DNA of 64,000 nucleotides from assembly GCF_003696215.1 (NCBI RefSeq), contig NZ_RFFG01000024.1, positions 1 through 64,000 on the forward strand, read 5' to 3'. Position 1 is the stretch's first letter; every line of letters begins with the position of its first letter. The notes under the pieces are model-generated. The model saw nothing but the letters and a program-made list of their open reading frames with translations, ran no database searches and was not told the origin of the DNA. The stretch comes from Actinomadura harenae. Lineage in GTDB: Bacteria > Actinomycetota > Actinomycetes > Streptosporangiales > Streptosporangiaceae. Both the position numbers and the translations under genes were made by a program. This document shows positions 41,502 through 50,211 of the stretch, piece by piece.

Positions 41502-42064
41502 CGGCGGGCCTGGTCCTGGCGTTCACGCAGGGCGCGGTCGTGTTCGTGTTCGGGTACGCGGGCTACACCAAGCTGCACAACGGCGAGGGATTCGGGAACT
41601 TCGTCCGGACGGTCCGGATGCTGACCAAGCGGGACGGACGCTCGGTCACGGCCCTCGCGGCGGCGTTCGCGGCGACGGAGGCGGTCGCCGCCGTCCTCAC
41701 CGCGCTGCCGGCGACCGCGTTCGCCGGGTTCGCGCTGGCCACGGCGCTGCTGACGCTGTTCATCGGGGTCGTCCTGCGAGCCGTGCGCGGGCGGGTGTTC
41801 GCCGAGTGCGGCTGCTTCGGCGGGCACAGCGCGGCGATGAGCTACCCGCTGATCCTGCGGAACGTCCTGCTGCTGGGGTTCGCGGTGCCGGGGCTGCTGC
41901 TGTCGGCCGCCCGGGTCCCCGGGGTGTCGGCGCCCGCCGGGATCGCGGCAGCGGCCGGGCTCGGCACCGCGTTCGCACTGGTCAGGTACTACGACACGGT
42001 CGTCCGGCTGGTGCTGCTCCGGCTGTTCCCTGAGGTCCGCGCGTCCCGTCCGGAGGCGTCATGA
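41498..42064 (+). CDS. MauE/DoxX-like redox-associated membrane protein
   Basis: A 188-residue, four-TM protein of the MauE family. TM1 is LAFTQGAVVFVFGYAGYTKLH and the family redox motif is ECGCFGG with Cys104 and Cys106 at the membrane surface. MauE-like proteins are linked to disulfide formation outside the cell. Embedded by ATGA overlaps between the B2 protease and exporter genes of a lasso cluster whose product has two cysteines, it is the natural candidate to make the Cys13-Cys18 disulfide. That role is inference. No thioredoxin-like partner is present. Confidence 0.85.
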   Translation: MTAGLVLAFTQGAVVFVFGYAGYTKLHNGEGFGNFVRTVRMLTKRDGRSVTALAAAFAATEAVAAVLTALPATAFAGFALATALLTLFIGVVLRAVRGRVFAECGCFGGHSAAMSYPLILRNVLLLGFAVPGLLLSAARVPGVSAPAGIAAAAGLGTAFALVRYYDTVVRLVLLRLFPEVRASRPEAS

Positions 42065-43110
42065 CGGTCGCGTCCGCAGCGGCCCGGACTCCGGCGTCCG
42101 CGATCGAGACGGCGGCGCTCGGCAAGCGGTTCGGGGAGGTCACCGCGCTGGACGGCGTCGACCTGACCGTCCCGCACGGCACGGTCCTCGGCCTGCTCGG
42201 GCACAACGGCGCGGGCAAGAGCACCCTCGCCGGGATCCTGACCACCCTCGCCCGGCCGACGTCCGGCACCGCCCGGGTCGCCGGGTTCGACGTGGTCGCC
42301 GACGCGCACCGGGTGCGGCGCAGGATCGGCGTGGCCGGGCAGTTCGCCGCGCTGGACGACCGGATGACGCCGCGCGCGACGCTCGTCCTGCTCGCCCGCC
42401 TGCACGGCCTCGGCCACCGCGCCGCCCGCGCCCGCGCGGACGGGCTGCTCGAGCTGTTCGGCCTGACCGAGGTCGCCGGGCGGACGCTGCGCGCCTGCTC
42501 CGGCGGCACCCGCCGCCGCCTCGACCTCGCCGCCGGGCTCACCGGACGGCCCGAGGTGGTCGTCCTGGACGAGCCGACCGCCGGGCTCGACCCGGTGTCC
42601 CGGCTAACGCTGTGGGAGGTCGTCCGGGGCCTCGCCCGGGACGGCGCCGCCGTGCTGCTGACCACCCAGGACCTCGCCGAGGCCGACCGGCTCGCCGACG
42701 TCGTCGCCGTCCTGCGGCGCGGACGGCTCGTCGCGTCCGGCACGCCGGGCGAGCTGAAGGCCCGCGTGGGGAGCCGCTCGGTGACCGTGCGCCCAGCCGA
42801 CGCGGCCGACACCGCCCACGCCGACCGGGCCCTGCGCGCGAACGGCATCGTCGCGGCGCTCGACCCCGCGCGCGGCACGCTGACCGTCGCCGCCGCCTCG
42901 TCCCGGCAGGTCACCGACGTCCTGCGCGCCCTGGACACCGCCGGAATCGACCCAGGCGACCTCACCTTCAGCGAACCGGGCCTGGACGAGGTCTACCTCG
43001 CCCTCGCCACCGGCCACGGTCCGGACGCGGCACTGGATGCAGCACCCGACACGGCACCCGGCACGGCACCGGACGCGGCGCCGGGCGGACCGGTCCGGGG
43101 CGCGGCATGA
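42061..43110 (+). CDS. ABC transporter ATP-binding protein of the lasso cluster (DrrA-like)
   Basis: A 349-residue ATPase: Walker A LLGHNGAGKSTLAG, signature ACSGGTRRRLDLAAGL, Walker B VVVLDEPTAGLDP, switch region LLTTQDLAEADRLAD (His replaced by Gln). The C-terminal DrrA-type domain (SVTVRPADAADTAHADRAL, GLDEVYLALATGHG) is followed by an Ala/Pro-rich tail. With the next gene it forms an exporter that should secrete the lasso peptide and protect the producer. Overlaps both neighbours by four bases. Confidence 0.93.
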   Translation: MTVASAAARTPASAIETAALGKRFGEVTALDGVDLTVPHGTVLGLLGHNGAGKSTLAGILTTLARPTSGTARVAGFDVVADAHRVRRRIGVAGQFAALDDRMTPRATLVLLARLHGLGHRAARARADGLLELFGLTEVAGRTLRACSGGTRRRLDLAAGLTGRPEVVVLDEPTAGLDPVSRLTLWEVVRGLARDGAAVLLTTQDLAEADRLADVVAVLRRGRLVASGTPGELKARVGSRSVTVRPADAADTAHADRALRANGIVAALDPARGTLTVAAASSRQVTDVLRALDTAGIDPGDLTFSEPGLDEVYLALATGHGPDAALDAAPDTAPGTAPDAAPGGPVRGAA

Positions 43111-43934
43111 CGGCCGTCGCGGAGCGCGCCGCGGAACGCCGGGAACAGGCCCCCGGCGACGGCGCGAGCGTCCCCGCGCAGATCGGCGTCCTCACCGCGC
43201 ACACCGTCCAGGCGATGCTGTCCGACCGCCGCCTGCTGCTGCTCACACTGGTCGAGCCGCTGCCGATGCTCCTGGTCTTCGGGCAGGCGCTGTCGGGCCT
43301 CGCGCGCGTGCCGGGGTTTCCCCGGGGCGTCCCGTACATCGACTTCCTCGTCCCGGCGCTCATGGTGACGACGGCCCTCCAGTCGGGCCTCCAGTCCGCG
43401 ACGCGGCTGACCGACGACCTCGGCGGCGGCCTCATCTCCCGGTTCCGGACGCTGCCGCTGTGGCTCGGATCGGTGCTGGTCGCGCAGAGCGCCGCCGGGC
43501 TGGTGCGCGGATTGATCCGGCTGGTCACACTGGTCGTGCTCGCCTGGGCGCTGTTCGGGTTCCGGAGCCGGGGCGGGCCGCTCGCCCTCGTCCTCGCCGT
43601 CGCGGTCTCGCTGGCCGTCGCATGGGGGCTCGGCTGGCTGTTCATGTTGCTCGCCTGCTGGTTCCGGCGCGGCGAGACGCTCCAGGCGGCGGCCGGGCTC
43701 GCGATGTTCCCGCTGATGTTCGCCTCGAACGCGTTCCTGCCCGTCGCGTCCCTGCCGCCATGGCTGCGCGCCGTGGCCGAGGCGAACCCGCTCACCCACG
43801 GCGTCACGGCCGTCCGGGCGCTGGTCCTCGGACGTCCCGCGCTGCCCGCCGTCGCCGCGACCTTCGCTCTCGCGCTGCTGGTCACGGCCGTCACGGCGCC
43901 GATCGCCGTCCGCCGCGTCCGCCGCACGGAGTGA
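43107..43934 (+). CDS. ABC-2 type permease of the lasso cluster (DrrB-like)
   Basis: A 275-residue, six-TM permease of the DrrB type: AHTVQAMLSDRRLLLLTLVEPL start, FLVPALMVTTALQSGLQSATRL, GLISRFRTLPLWLGSVLVAQ, and MFPLMFASNAFLPVASLPPWLR with the family's N-x-F/L-P segment, then NPLTHGVTAVRALVLG. These motifs define the DrrB/NodJ group. It couples to the preceding ATPase. Lasso exporters are more often single-chain peptidase-like ABC proteins, so the two-gene Drr type marks this as an actinomycete cluster. Confidence 0.92.
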   Translation: MTAVAERAAERREQAPGDGASVPAQIGVLTAHTVQAMLSDRRLLLLTLVEPLPMLLVFGQALSGLARVPGFPRGVPYIDFLVPALMVTTALQSGLQSATRLTDDLGGGLISRFRTLPLWLGSVLVAQSAAGLVRGLIRLVTLVVLAWALFGFRSRGGPLALVLAVAVSLAVAWGLGWLFMLLACWFRRGETLQAAAGLAMFPLMFASNAFLPVASLPPWLRAVAEANPLTHGVTAVRALVLGRPALPAVAATFALALLVTAVTAPIAVRRVRRTE

Positions 43935-43969
43935 CCGTCCCCGCGCTCTGTCCGCCTGAGGAGGCCCGT

Positions 43970-44245
43970 ATGACCGTCCGCCTGCCCGAGCACGTCACGC
44001 TCGTCCCCGTCCCCGGCTCCGAGGAGGGGGACCGTCCGGCCGCCGTCCTCCTCGACGGCCGGACGGGCGACTACTGGCAGCTCAACGCGACCGCGCACCT
44101 CGTCCTGTCCGCCCTGCTGGACGGCGCGTCCAGCGGCGAGGCGGCCCGCGCGCTCGTCGACGCCCACCCCGAGGCCGCGGGCCGCGCCCAGGCCGACGTC
44201 GACGAGATCGTCGCCGGCCTGACCACCGCCGGACTCATCGAGTAG
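43970..44245 (+). CDS. PqqD-like RRE protein (lasso B1)
   Basis: A 91-residue PqqD-fold protein: LPEHVTLVPVPGSEEGDRPA, VLLDGRTGDYWQLNATAHLVLS (strand 3 and helix 1, the leader-binding groove), and a final winged helix with QADVDEIVAGLTTAGLIE. It binds the YxxP leader and presents it to the B2 protease. GAGGAGG precedes ATG. It is the last gene of the cluster, unlike the usual B1-B2 order. Confidence 0.92.
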   Translation: MTVRLPEHVTLVPVPGSEEGDRPAAVLLDGRTGDYWQLNATAHLVLSALLDGASSGEAARALVDAHPEAAGRAQADVDEIVAGLTTAGLIE

Positions 44246-44292
44246 CGCCTACTCCTGCGGCTCGCGTCTCCTACTGCGTCGATCCGAGTTTC

Positions 44293-44973
44293 CTACTGCA
44301 TCGGCTCGTTAGGGCCTTGGTCCAGCCGGAACGGCGGGTAGGTGTCGGTGAGCAGGAGGGCGTACGCCGACACGCGCAGGGTCCAGCGGCTCAGGCCCAT
44401 CAGCAGGTGGAACAGGCCGCGCGGGTACTTCGCCGTGAACAGCAGCGCGATCGCGACGATCAGCACCAGGACGCCGATCAGGCCGGGCGCGCGCCAGACC
44501 ATGCCCATGTGGGCGGTGTACATGCCCGCGCCGGTGAACGCGCCCAGGATCAGGTAGTGCGGGATGGCCAGCAGCCACCACTTGACCAGAACGAGGCCAC
44601 GCGACAGTTGCTCGGGGTAGGCGATGTCCAGGCGGGCCGGGTAGTCGGGCGCCTCGCCCAGGGTGAACGGCGGGTACCGGTCCGTCGCGAGCACCCCGTA
44701 CCCGTAGTAGCTCACGCGCCAGTACCAGCGCAGGACGCCGACCGTGTAGTCGAACAGCGCCCGCGGGTAGCGGCCGGTGATGAGGATCGCGAAGAACGCG
44801 ATGACCGACACCACCAGGACCCCGATCCACAGCACGAAGAGCACGATGTAGTGCGGGATGAGCAGCAGCCACTTCACGATCCACAGGGCTCGTGAGGGCG
44901 TCGGCTCCGGTGTCCCCTCGACGCGGAGGGGTGACGATGACACGGCCGGGGGTGGTGTTGTCGGGACGTTCAT
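44293..44973 (-). CDS. DUF4389-domain membrane protein
   Basis: A 226-residue membrane protein with two copies of the DUF4389 unit: PSRALWIVKWLLLIPHYIVLFVLW...GRYPRALFDYTVGVLRWYWRV (first) and LVLVKWWLLAIPHYLILGAF...AKYPRGLFHLLMGLSRWTLRV (second), each followed by a T-D-x-Y-P-P-F strand. Four TM helices. The family is common in actinomycetes and of unknown role. Its 156-base upstream gap shows no clear promoter. It faces the lasso cluster tail to tail. Confidence 0.9.
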   Translation of the reverse strand: MNVPTTPPPAVSSSPLRVEGTPEPTPSRALWIVKWLLLIPHYIVLFVLWIGVLVVSVIAFFAILITGRYPRALFDYTVGVLRWYWRVSYYGYGVLATDRYPPFTLGEAPDYPARLDIAYPEQLSRGLVLVKWWLLAIPHYLILGAFTGAGMYTAHMGMVWRAPGLIGVLVLIVAIALLFTAKYPRGLFHLLMGLSRWTLRVSAYALLLTDTYPPFRLDQGPNEPMQ

Positions 44974-45129
44974 GAGAGGGCCTCCCTCGTGCTAGGCGCC
45001 CTGCTTCCGTGCTTGGAGCGTGCGCCCGAGAAGACCGTCTGGGAAGCCCTAATGTCCTGGTCCGGCCATGTTTTACCCTTGACGGCGCGGATCTTGCCGG
45101 TTCCTTGGGCCGGCGGCCGTCCTCACCTG

Positions 45130-45825
45130 TCAGGGCGCGTGATCGGTCAGCAGTCCCGCCTCGTGGGCGAGGATCGCCGCCTGCACCCGGTTCTCCAGGC
45201 CGAGGCGGACCAGGATCCGGTTCACGCGGCTCTTCACGTTCGCCTGCGTGAGGCCGAGTTCGGTGGCGATCCGCTGGTTGGAGTGGCCGCGCGCGACCAG
45301 GAGCAGGACGTCCAGTTCGCGGTCGGTGAGCAGGTCGAGGCGGCCGCGGCCGGAGGGCCGCCCGGCTCCGGCGTCGGCGCCCGCGGGCAGGGCGGTGAAC
45401 ACGCCGATCAGCCGCCGGGTCACGCTCGGCGCGAGCATCGCCTCGCCCGCCGCCACGACCCGGACGGCCTGCGCGAACTCCTCGGCCGGGCTGTTCTTCA
45501 GCAGGAACCCCGAGGCCCCGGCGCGCAGCGCGGCGTGCACGTACTCGTCCAGGTCGAAGGTGGTGAGGACGAGCACGCGCGGCGCCGGTCCCGCGTCGCC
45601 CGGCCAGTCCGCGAGGATGCGGCGGGTGGCCTCGACGCCGTTCACTCCGGGCATCCGGACGTCCATGACCACCACGTCCGGGCGGAGCCGGGCCGCCGCC
45701 TCGACCGCCCGCTCGCCGTCGGCGGCCTCGCCCACGACGGTCAGGTCCTCGCGGCGGTCGAGGACGGCGCGGAGCGCGGCCCGCACCATGTCCTGGTCGT
45801 CCACGAGCAGCACGCGGATCGTCAT
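45130..45825 (-). CDS. NarL/LuxR-family response regulator
   Basis: A 231-residue regulator: receiver VLLVDDQDMVRAALRAV, phospho-Asp in VVVMDVRMPGVNG, VLTTFDLDEY, FLLKNSPAEEF; output helix-turn-helix LLTDRELDVLLLVARG, NQRIATELGLTQANVKSRVN, RILVRLGLENR. A Gly/Ala/Arg-rich linker separates the domains. It overlaps the kinase stop by four bases. Target genes not evident. Confidence 0.93.
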   Translation of the reverse strand: MTIRVLLVDDQDMVRAALRAVLDRREDLTVVGEAADGERAVEAAARLRPDVVVMDVRMPGVNGVEATRRILADWPGDAGPAPRVLVLTTFDLDEYVHAALRAGASGFLLKNSPAEEFAQAVRVVAAGEAMLAPSVTRRLIGVFTALPAGADAGAGRPSGRGRLDLLTDRELDVLLLVARGHSNQRIATELGLTQANVKSRVNRILVRLGLENRVQAAILAHEAGLLTDHAP

Positions 45826-47045
45826 CGCAGGCCCTCCAGGGGGATCGTGGCGGCGACGCGCCAGCCGCCGTCGGGCGCCGGGCCGGTCTCCAGGGTTCCG
45901 CCGAACGCGGCGACGCGCTCGCGCATGCCGACCAGCCCGCGTCCCGAGCCCGGCACGGGCCGGTGGTCCGCGCCGGGCGGCCCGTTGACGACCTCGACCC
46001 GCAGCGCGGACGCGTCGCACCCGACGGCGACACGGACCCCGACCGGACCCGCGTGCTTCAGCACGTTCGTGATCGCCTCGCGGACGACCCGGTACGCGGA
46101 CGCCTGCAACGCCGCCGCGAGGGCGAGTGCCGAACCGTCCACGGAAGCGGTGACCCGGCACCCCGCGGCCTCGGCCGCCTGGACGAGCCGGTCGAGGTGC
46201 GCGAGGGACGGCTCGGCCGCCTCGCCCTCGCCGCCCACCGACAGCAGCCCGAGGATCCGGCGCATCTCGACCAGCGCGGTGTCGGCCGTCTCGGCGATGC
46301 GCGTGACGCCCTCCAGCGCGATGTCCCCGGTGTCCTGGGCGGCGGGGCCCGGGGCGGTGACGAGGACGTCCTCGGTCGAGCGGGCCTGGACGGCGATCGC
46401 GCTGACGTGGTGGGCGACGACGTCGTGCAGCTCGCCCGCGATGCGGGCCCGTTCGGCGACGACGGCCTGCCGCGCGTTGGTCTCCCGCTCGGCGCGCAGC
46501 CGCTCGTTCAGGTCGCGCAGGCTGCGGGCGTCGTCCTCGATGCGGCGGCGTCCGCAGCCGAGCAGGAACGCGGCGGCGAAGTAGGCGGCGAACGCCGTGA
46601 CCGAGTCCGGGTTGAGCGAGTCGGGACGCGGCGGCTCGGCCCGTCCGGTGGCGAGTTCGACGGCGGTGGCGGCGGCGAGCGCCAGGACCGTCGCGGTCGC
46701 GCCGTCCCGTACCGGGCGGTACCGGGCGACCGCGTACACGCCGAAGATCAGGAAGTACGGGCCGGGCGTCTTGCCGGGCACCGGGTCCAGGATCTCGAAC
46801 AGCGTGAACAGGCCGGTCATCGCGGCGAGGACGGCCCGCGGCCACCGCCGACGCCACAGCAGCGGGACCGTCTGCGCGGCCCACAGCAGCAGGCCCGCCG
46901 GGCTCGGCGCGGAGTGCCGGCCGGCGAGCAGCGTCAGCGCGTCGAGCACGCTGAGCCCGCCGCCGAGCGCCGCGTCGGTCAGCCAGGGGCGACCGGCGAG
47001 CCGGAGTCGTGTGCCGCGCAGGACGGCCAGGGCATCTGTGCTCAT
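45822..47045 (-). CDS. NarL-type sensor histidine kinase (HisKA_3)
   Basis: A 407-residue kinase. TM segments lie between residues 30 and 170, followed by a coiled coil (RSLRDLNERLRAERETNARQ), the box RIAGELHDVVAHHVSAIAVQ with phospho-His, and an ATPase with EAITNVLKHA and GRGLVGMRERVAAFGG. ATG 47045 was chosen; the frame extends 30 residues further without a ribosome site. Partner of the regulator that overlaps its end. Confidence 0.92.
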   Translation of the reverse strand: MSTDALAVLRGTRLRLAGRPWLTDAALGGGLSVLDALTLLAGRHSAPSPAGLLLWAAQTVPLLWRRRWPRAVLAAMTGLFTLFEILDPVPGKTPGPYFLIFGVYAVARYRPVRDGATATVLALAAATAVELATGRAEPPRPDSLNPDSVTAFAAYFAAAFLLGCGRRRIEDDARSLRDLNERLRAERETNARQAVVAERARIAGELHDVVAHHVSAIAVQARSTEDVLVTAPGPAAQDTGDIALEGVTRIAETADTALVEMRRILGLLSVGGEGEAAEPSLAHLDRLVQAAEAAGCRVTASVDGSALALAAALQASAYRVVREAITNVLKHAGPVGVRVAVGCDASALRVEVVNGPPGADHRPVPGSGRGLVGMRERVAAFGGTLETGPAPDGGWRVAATIPLEGLR

Positions 47046-47167
47046 ATCGCCGCCAACCCTAGGTCGCGCGGGTGCGGCCGCGCATCGTCCGCGCGGCGCA
47101 TCGAAGGTTGCGCGGGGCCTCCGCGGGTTCGCCATCGCGGAGGACGCGCCGTGAGGGGCCGCCTACC

Positions 47168-47173
47168 TAGCGT
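47168..47173 (+). promoter_or_regulatory. Leaderless -10 box TAGCGT
   Basis: TAGCGT lies 7 nt before the ATG of the Lnt-like gene; transcription would begin at or next to the start codon. GAGGG within the 7 nt is too close to act as a ribosome site. Confidence 0.4.
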
Positions 47174-47180
47174 TGAGGGC

Positions 47181-48692
47181 ATGCAAAGAACCGCTCTCCT
47201 CCTCTCCGGAACCGCGCTGCTGCTGCTCGCGGTCGGCGGCCGCTGGGACATCGCCCTCGCCGCCTGGATCTTCCCCCTCCTCCTGCTCCGCTTCTCCCGG
47301 ACGGGCCGCGCCTGGACGGCCGTCCCCGGGATCTGGGCCGCGAACATCGCCGGCGCCCTGTTCTGGGCGTGGGAGTCCAAACTGGGGACCGGCCCGGTGA
47401 TCCTCCTCGCCGGGGTCGCGATCGGCGCGCTGCGGACGATCCCGTACGTCCTGGACCGATGGCTGGCGCGCAGGCTGCCGACATGGGCGGCGCTGCTGGT
47501 CTTCCCCACGGCCGTCGCGGCGTCCGAGTTCCTGTTGACGCTGGTCACGCCGTTCGGAACGGCGTTCGGCGTCCTCGGCGTCACCCAGTTCGGCGAGCTG
47601 CCGCTGCTCCAGGTCGTCTCGGTCACCGGCGTGTACGGGATCGGGTTCCTGATCTCCTGGGCCGCGTCGGTCGGGAACCTCGCCTGGGCCGACCGGACGC
47701 GCCGGGCCGTCCGTCCGGTCGGGGTGTTCGCGGCCGTGCTGCTCGCCGTCGTCGCGGTCGGCGGCGCGCGGCTGGCGTTCTTCTCCGACGCGAAGCACAC
47801 CGTGCGGATCGCGGGGGTCGGGCCGGGTCCTGAGGTGCGGGCCGCCCAGAAGGCCGCGATCCGCGCGGTCGGCGGTGAACGCCGTGACGTCGCCAACGCG
47901 CCCGACGCGACCTTCCGGCCCGCGATGCTCGCCGCGCAGAACGAACTGCTCACCGGCACCCGGCGTGAGGCCACGGCGGGCGCGAAGATCGTCGTGTGGC
48001 CGGAGAACGCCCTGTCCGTCCGGGAGTCCGACGAGCGCGCCGCGATCGACGCCGCCCGCGCCGAGGCCCGCCGCGACGGCGTCTACCTGGACATCGGCCT
48101 GAACGTGTTCGGCGCGACCGCGCCGCACTTCGGGAAGGACGAGACCCTGCTCCTCGGCCCGGACGGCGCGGTCCTGTGGACCTACCAGAAGGCGCACCCG
48201 ATCCCCGGCTCGGAGACCTTCAAGCCCGGCGACGGGCACGTCCCGGTCGTGGACACGCCGTACGGGCGGCTCGCGAACGTCATCTGCTACGACGCCGACT
48301 ACCCCGCGATGATGCGGGTCCGCGCCGACATCGTCCTCGTCCCGTCGCACGACTGGCGCGAGTACGGCGAGGTGCACACCAGCAAGGCGGCGCTGCGCGC
48401 CGTCGAGGGCGGGTACGCGCTGTTCCGCCAGGACGGCCAGGGCGCGAGCGGCGTCTTCGACCGCCAGGGACGGACGCTGGCGTCCGCCGACACCTTCGCC
48501 GCCGGGGCGGAGACGACCGTCGCCTACGTCCCGACCCGCGGCGGGACGACCGTCTACGACGTCGTCGGCGACACGTTCGCCTGGCTGTGCGTCGCCGGGG
48601 TCGTGGCCCTCGCCGCCTTCGGCGCGGTCCGCCCCCGCCGCCGCGAGACGCCTCCCGCCGAGGTCACTCCGGCGGACGTCCTGGCAGCGTGA
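47181..48692 (+). CDS. Apolipoprotein N-acyltransferase-like protein (nitrilase superfamily)
   Basis: A 503-residue membrane enzyme: six or so TM helices (residues 1-210), an extracytoplasmic nitrilase domain with the triad Glu in VVWPENALSV, Lys in YQKAHPIPGSE and Cys in NVICYDADYPAMM, and a C-terminal TM. This layout is that of Lnt, which N-acylates lipoproteins, and of related actinobacterial proteins that may act on other substrates. The domain order and triad are intact. Its end overlaps the convergent kinase gene by 29 bp. Confidence 0.85.
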   Translation: MQRTALLLSGTALLLLAVGGRWDIALAAWIFPLLLLRFSRTGRAWTAVPGIWAANIAGALFWAWESKLGTGPVILLAGVAIGALRTIPYVLDRWLARRLPTWAALLVFPTAVAASEFLLTLVTPFGTAFGVLGVTQFGELPLLQVVSVTGVYGIGFLISWAASVGNLAWADRTRRAVRPVGVFAAVLLAVVAVGGARLAFFSDAKHTVRIAGVGPGPEVRAAQKAAIRAVGGERRDVANAPDATFRPAMLAAQNELLTGTRREATAGAKIVVWPENALSVRESDERAAIDAARAEARRDGVYLDIGLNVFGATAPHFGKDETLLLGPDGAVLWTYQKAHPIPGSETFKPGDGHVPVVDTPYGRLANVICYDADYPAMMRVRADIVLVPSHDWREYGEVHTSKAALRAVEGGYALFRQDGQGASGVFDRQGRTLASADTFAAGAETTVAYVPTRGGTTVYDVVGDTFAWLCVAGVVALAAFGAVRPRRRETPPAEVTPADVLAA

Positions 48693-50211
48693 CGCGGAAG
48701 ACGGTCCGTCCCGGGGCGGAGTCGAGGTCGGCGCGGCCGCCGTGCGCGGCGGCCACGCCGGCGACGATGGCCAGCCCCAGCCCGGTGGACCCGGACGCGC
48801 GGGACCGCCCCTTGTCCCCCCGGACGAACCGGTCGAACACCTCGCTCCGCAGGTCGGCGGGCACGCCCGGCCCGTCGTCCTGGACCTCCAGCACCGCACC
48901 CGAGCCCTCGCCCGCGCCCGCGCCCGCCCGGGGCCGCTCCAGCCGGACGGTCACCCGCGTCCCGGCCGGGGTGTGGGTGCGGGCGTTGGCCAGCAGGTTC
49001 GCGAGCATCTGGTGCAGCCGGTGCTCGTCCCCGCGGACCGTCACCGGCTCCTCGGGCAGCTCCATCGCCCAGCGGTGGTCCGGGCCCGCCGCACGGGCGT
49101 CGGCGACGGCGTCCAGGACCATCCGGGTCAGGTCGACCGGCTCGGCGGCCAGCGGGCGGCCCGTGTCGAGCCGGGCGAGGAGCAGCAGGTCCTCCACCAG
49201 GTCGCCCATCCGGACCGACTCGGCCTGGATCCGGCCGAGGGCGTGCCGCACGTCGCCGGGGACGCGGTCGGTGTCGCCGTCCCGGCGGCGCAGCGCGAGC
49301 TCGGCGTGGCCGCGGATCGTCGCGACGGGGGTGCGCAGCTCGTGGCTGGCGTCGGCGGCGAAGCTGCGCAGCCGCTCCTCGCTGGCGTGCCGGCGGGCGA
49401 GCGCGTCCGCGACGTGCCCGAGCATCCGGTTGAACGCCGCGCCGACCCGTCCGACCTCGGTGCGGGGGTCGGCGTCCGGGACCCGCTCGGGCAGCGCGAC
49501 CTCGCCGCTGGCCAGCGGCAGCTCGGCGACCCGCGAGGCGGTCGCGGCGACCCGGCGGAGTGGACGCAGCGTCAGCCACACCCAGCCCGCCGCGGCCGCC
49601 GCCGCGAGCGCCAGGACGATCCCGAACACCGCCGCCTCCACCAGGACCAGCCGCCGCGTCGTCTCCTCCACCGGCCGCAGCGGCAGCCCGGTGACCAGCA
49701 CGTCGTGGTCGTCGCCGGTGTAGGCCGCCACCCGGTAGCCGTGCAGCGCCGACAGGTGGACGGTGCGGGGCTCGCGGTCCGGGGGCAGCGCGGCGAGCGC
49801 GCGGGAGTCGGCCTCGCTGATCGGGACGCCCTCGACGGTCCGGTCGTGGACGACCCCGGCGGCGGTCACCTTCCCGCCGAACAGCCGCGCGGCGAACGTG
49901 TTCGGCGGCACCCCGCGGGTGTCGGGGATGCGGTTGTCGGCGTCCGGCCGCCGCTCGTGCTCCAGCCCGGCGGCCAGGCGCGGGCCGAGGGCGGTGATCT
50001 GCTCGTCGACGCGTCCGACGAGGAAGCCGTGCAGCGCGGTGACGGTCGCGACCCCGACGGCCAGGCAGCAGAAGGCCAGCAGCGCGACCAGGCCGAGCGT
50101 GAGGCGGGCCCGCAGCGTCCGCGGGAGCAGCGCCCTGAGGACCCGCTCCGCCCGACCCGCCACCTGCTGCCGCGCCCGGCCCGCCGCCGGCGGCTTCGCC
50201 GGACCCGTCAC
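48664..50211 (-). CDS. OmpR-type sensor histidine kinase
   Basis: A 515-residue classical kinase: TM1 LGLVALLAFCCLAVGVATV, extracellular sensor of about 120 residues, TM2 AAVFGIVLALAAAAAAGWVWL, HAMP (LRPLRRVAATASRVAEL), HisKA box SFAADASHELRTPVATIRGH, N-box ANLLANARTHTP, G1 VQDDGPGVP, G2 GSTGLGLAIV. GTG start overlaps the regulator stop. The pair is divergent from the ferric-reductase/FMN/ApbE operon and probably controls it. Confidence 0.93.
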   Translation of the reverse strand: MTGPAKPPAAGRARQQVAGRAERVLRALLPRTLRARLTLGLVALLAFCCLAVGVATVTALHGFLVGRVDEQITALGPRLAAGLEHERRPDADNRIPDTRGVPPNTFAARLFGGKVTAAGVVHDRTVEGVPISEADSRALAALPPDREPRTVHLSALHGYRVAAYTGDDHDVLVTGLPLRPVEETTRRLVLVEAAVFGIVLALAAAAAAGWVWLTLRPLRRVAATASRVAELPLASGEVALPERVPDADPRTEVGRVGAAFNRMLGHVADALARRHASEERLRSFAADASHELRTPVATIRGHAELALRRRDGDTDRVPGDVRHALGRIQAESVRMGDLVEDLLLLARLDTGRPLAAEPVDLTRMVLDAVADARAAGPDHRWAMELPEEPVTVRGDEHRLHQMLANLLANARTHTPAGTRVTVRLERPRAGAGAGEGSGAVLEVQDDGPGVPADLRSEVFDRFVRGDKGRSRASGSTGLGLAIVAGVAAAHGGRADLDSAPGRTVFRVTLPGRPPE

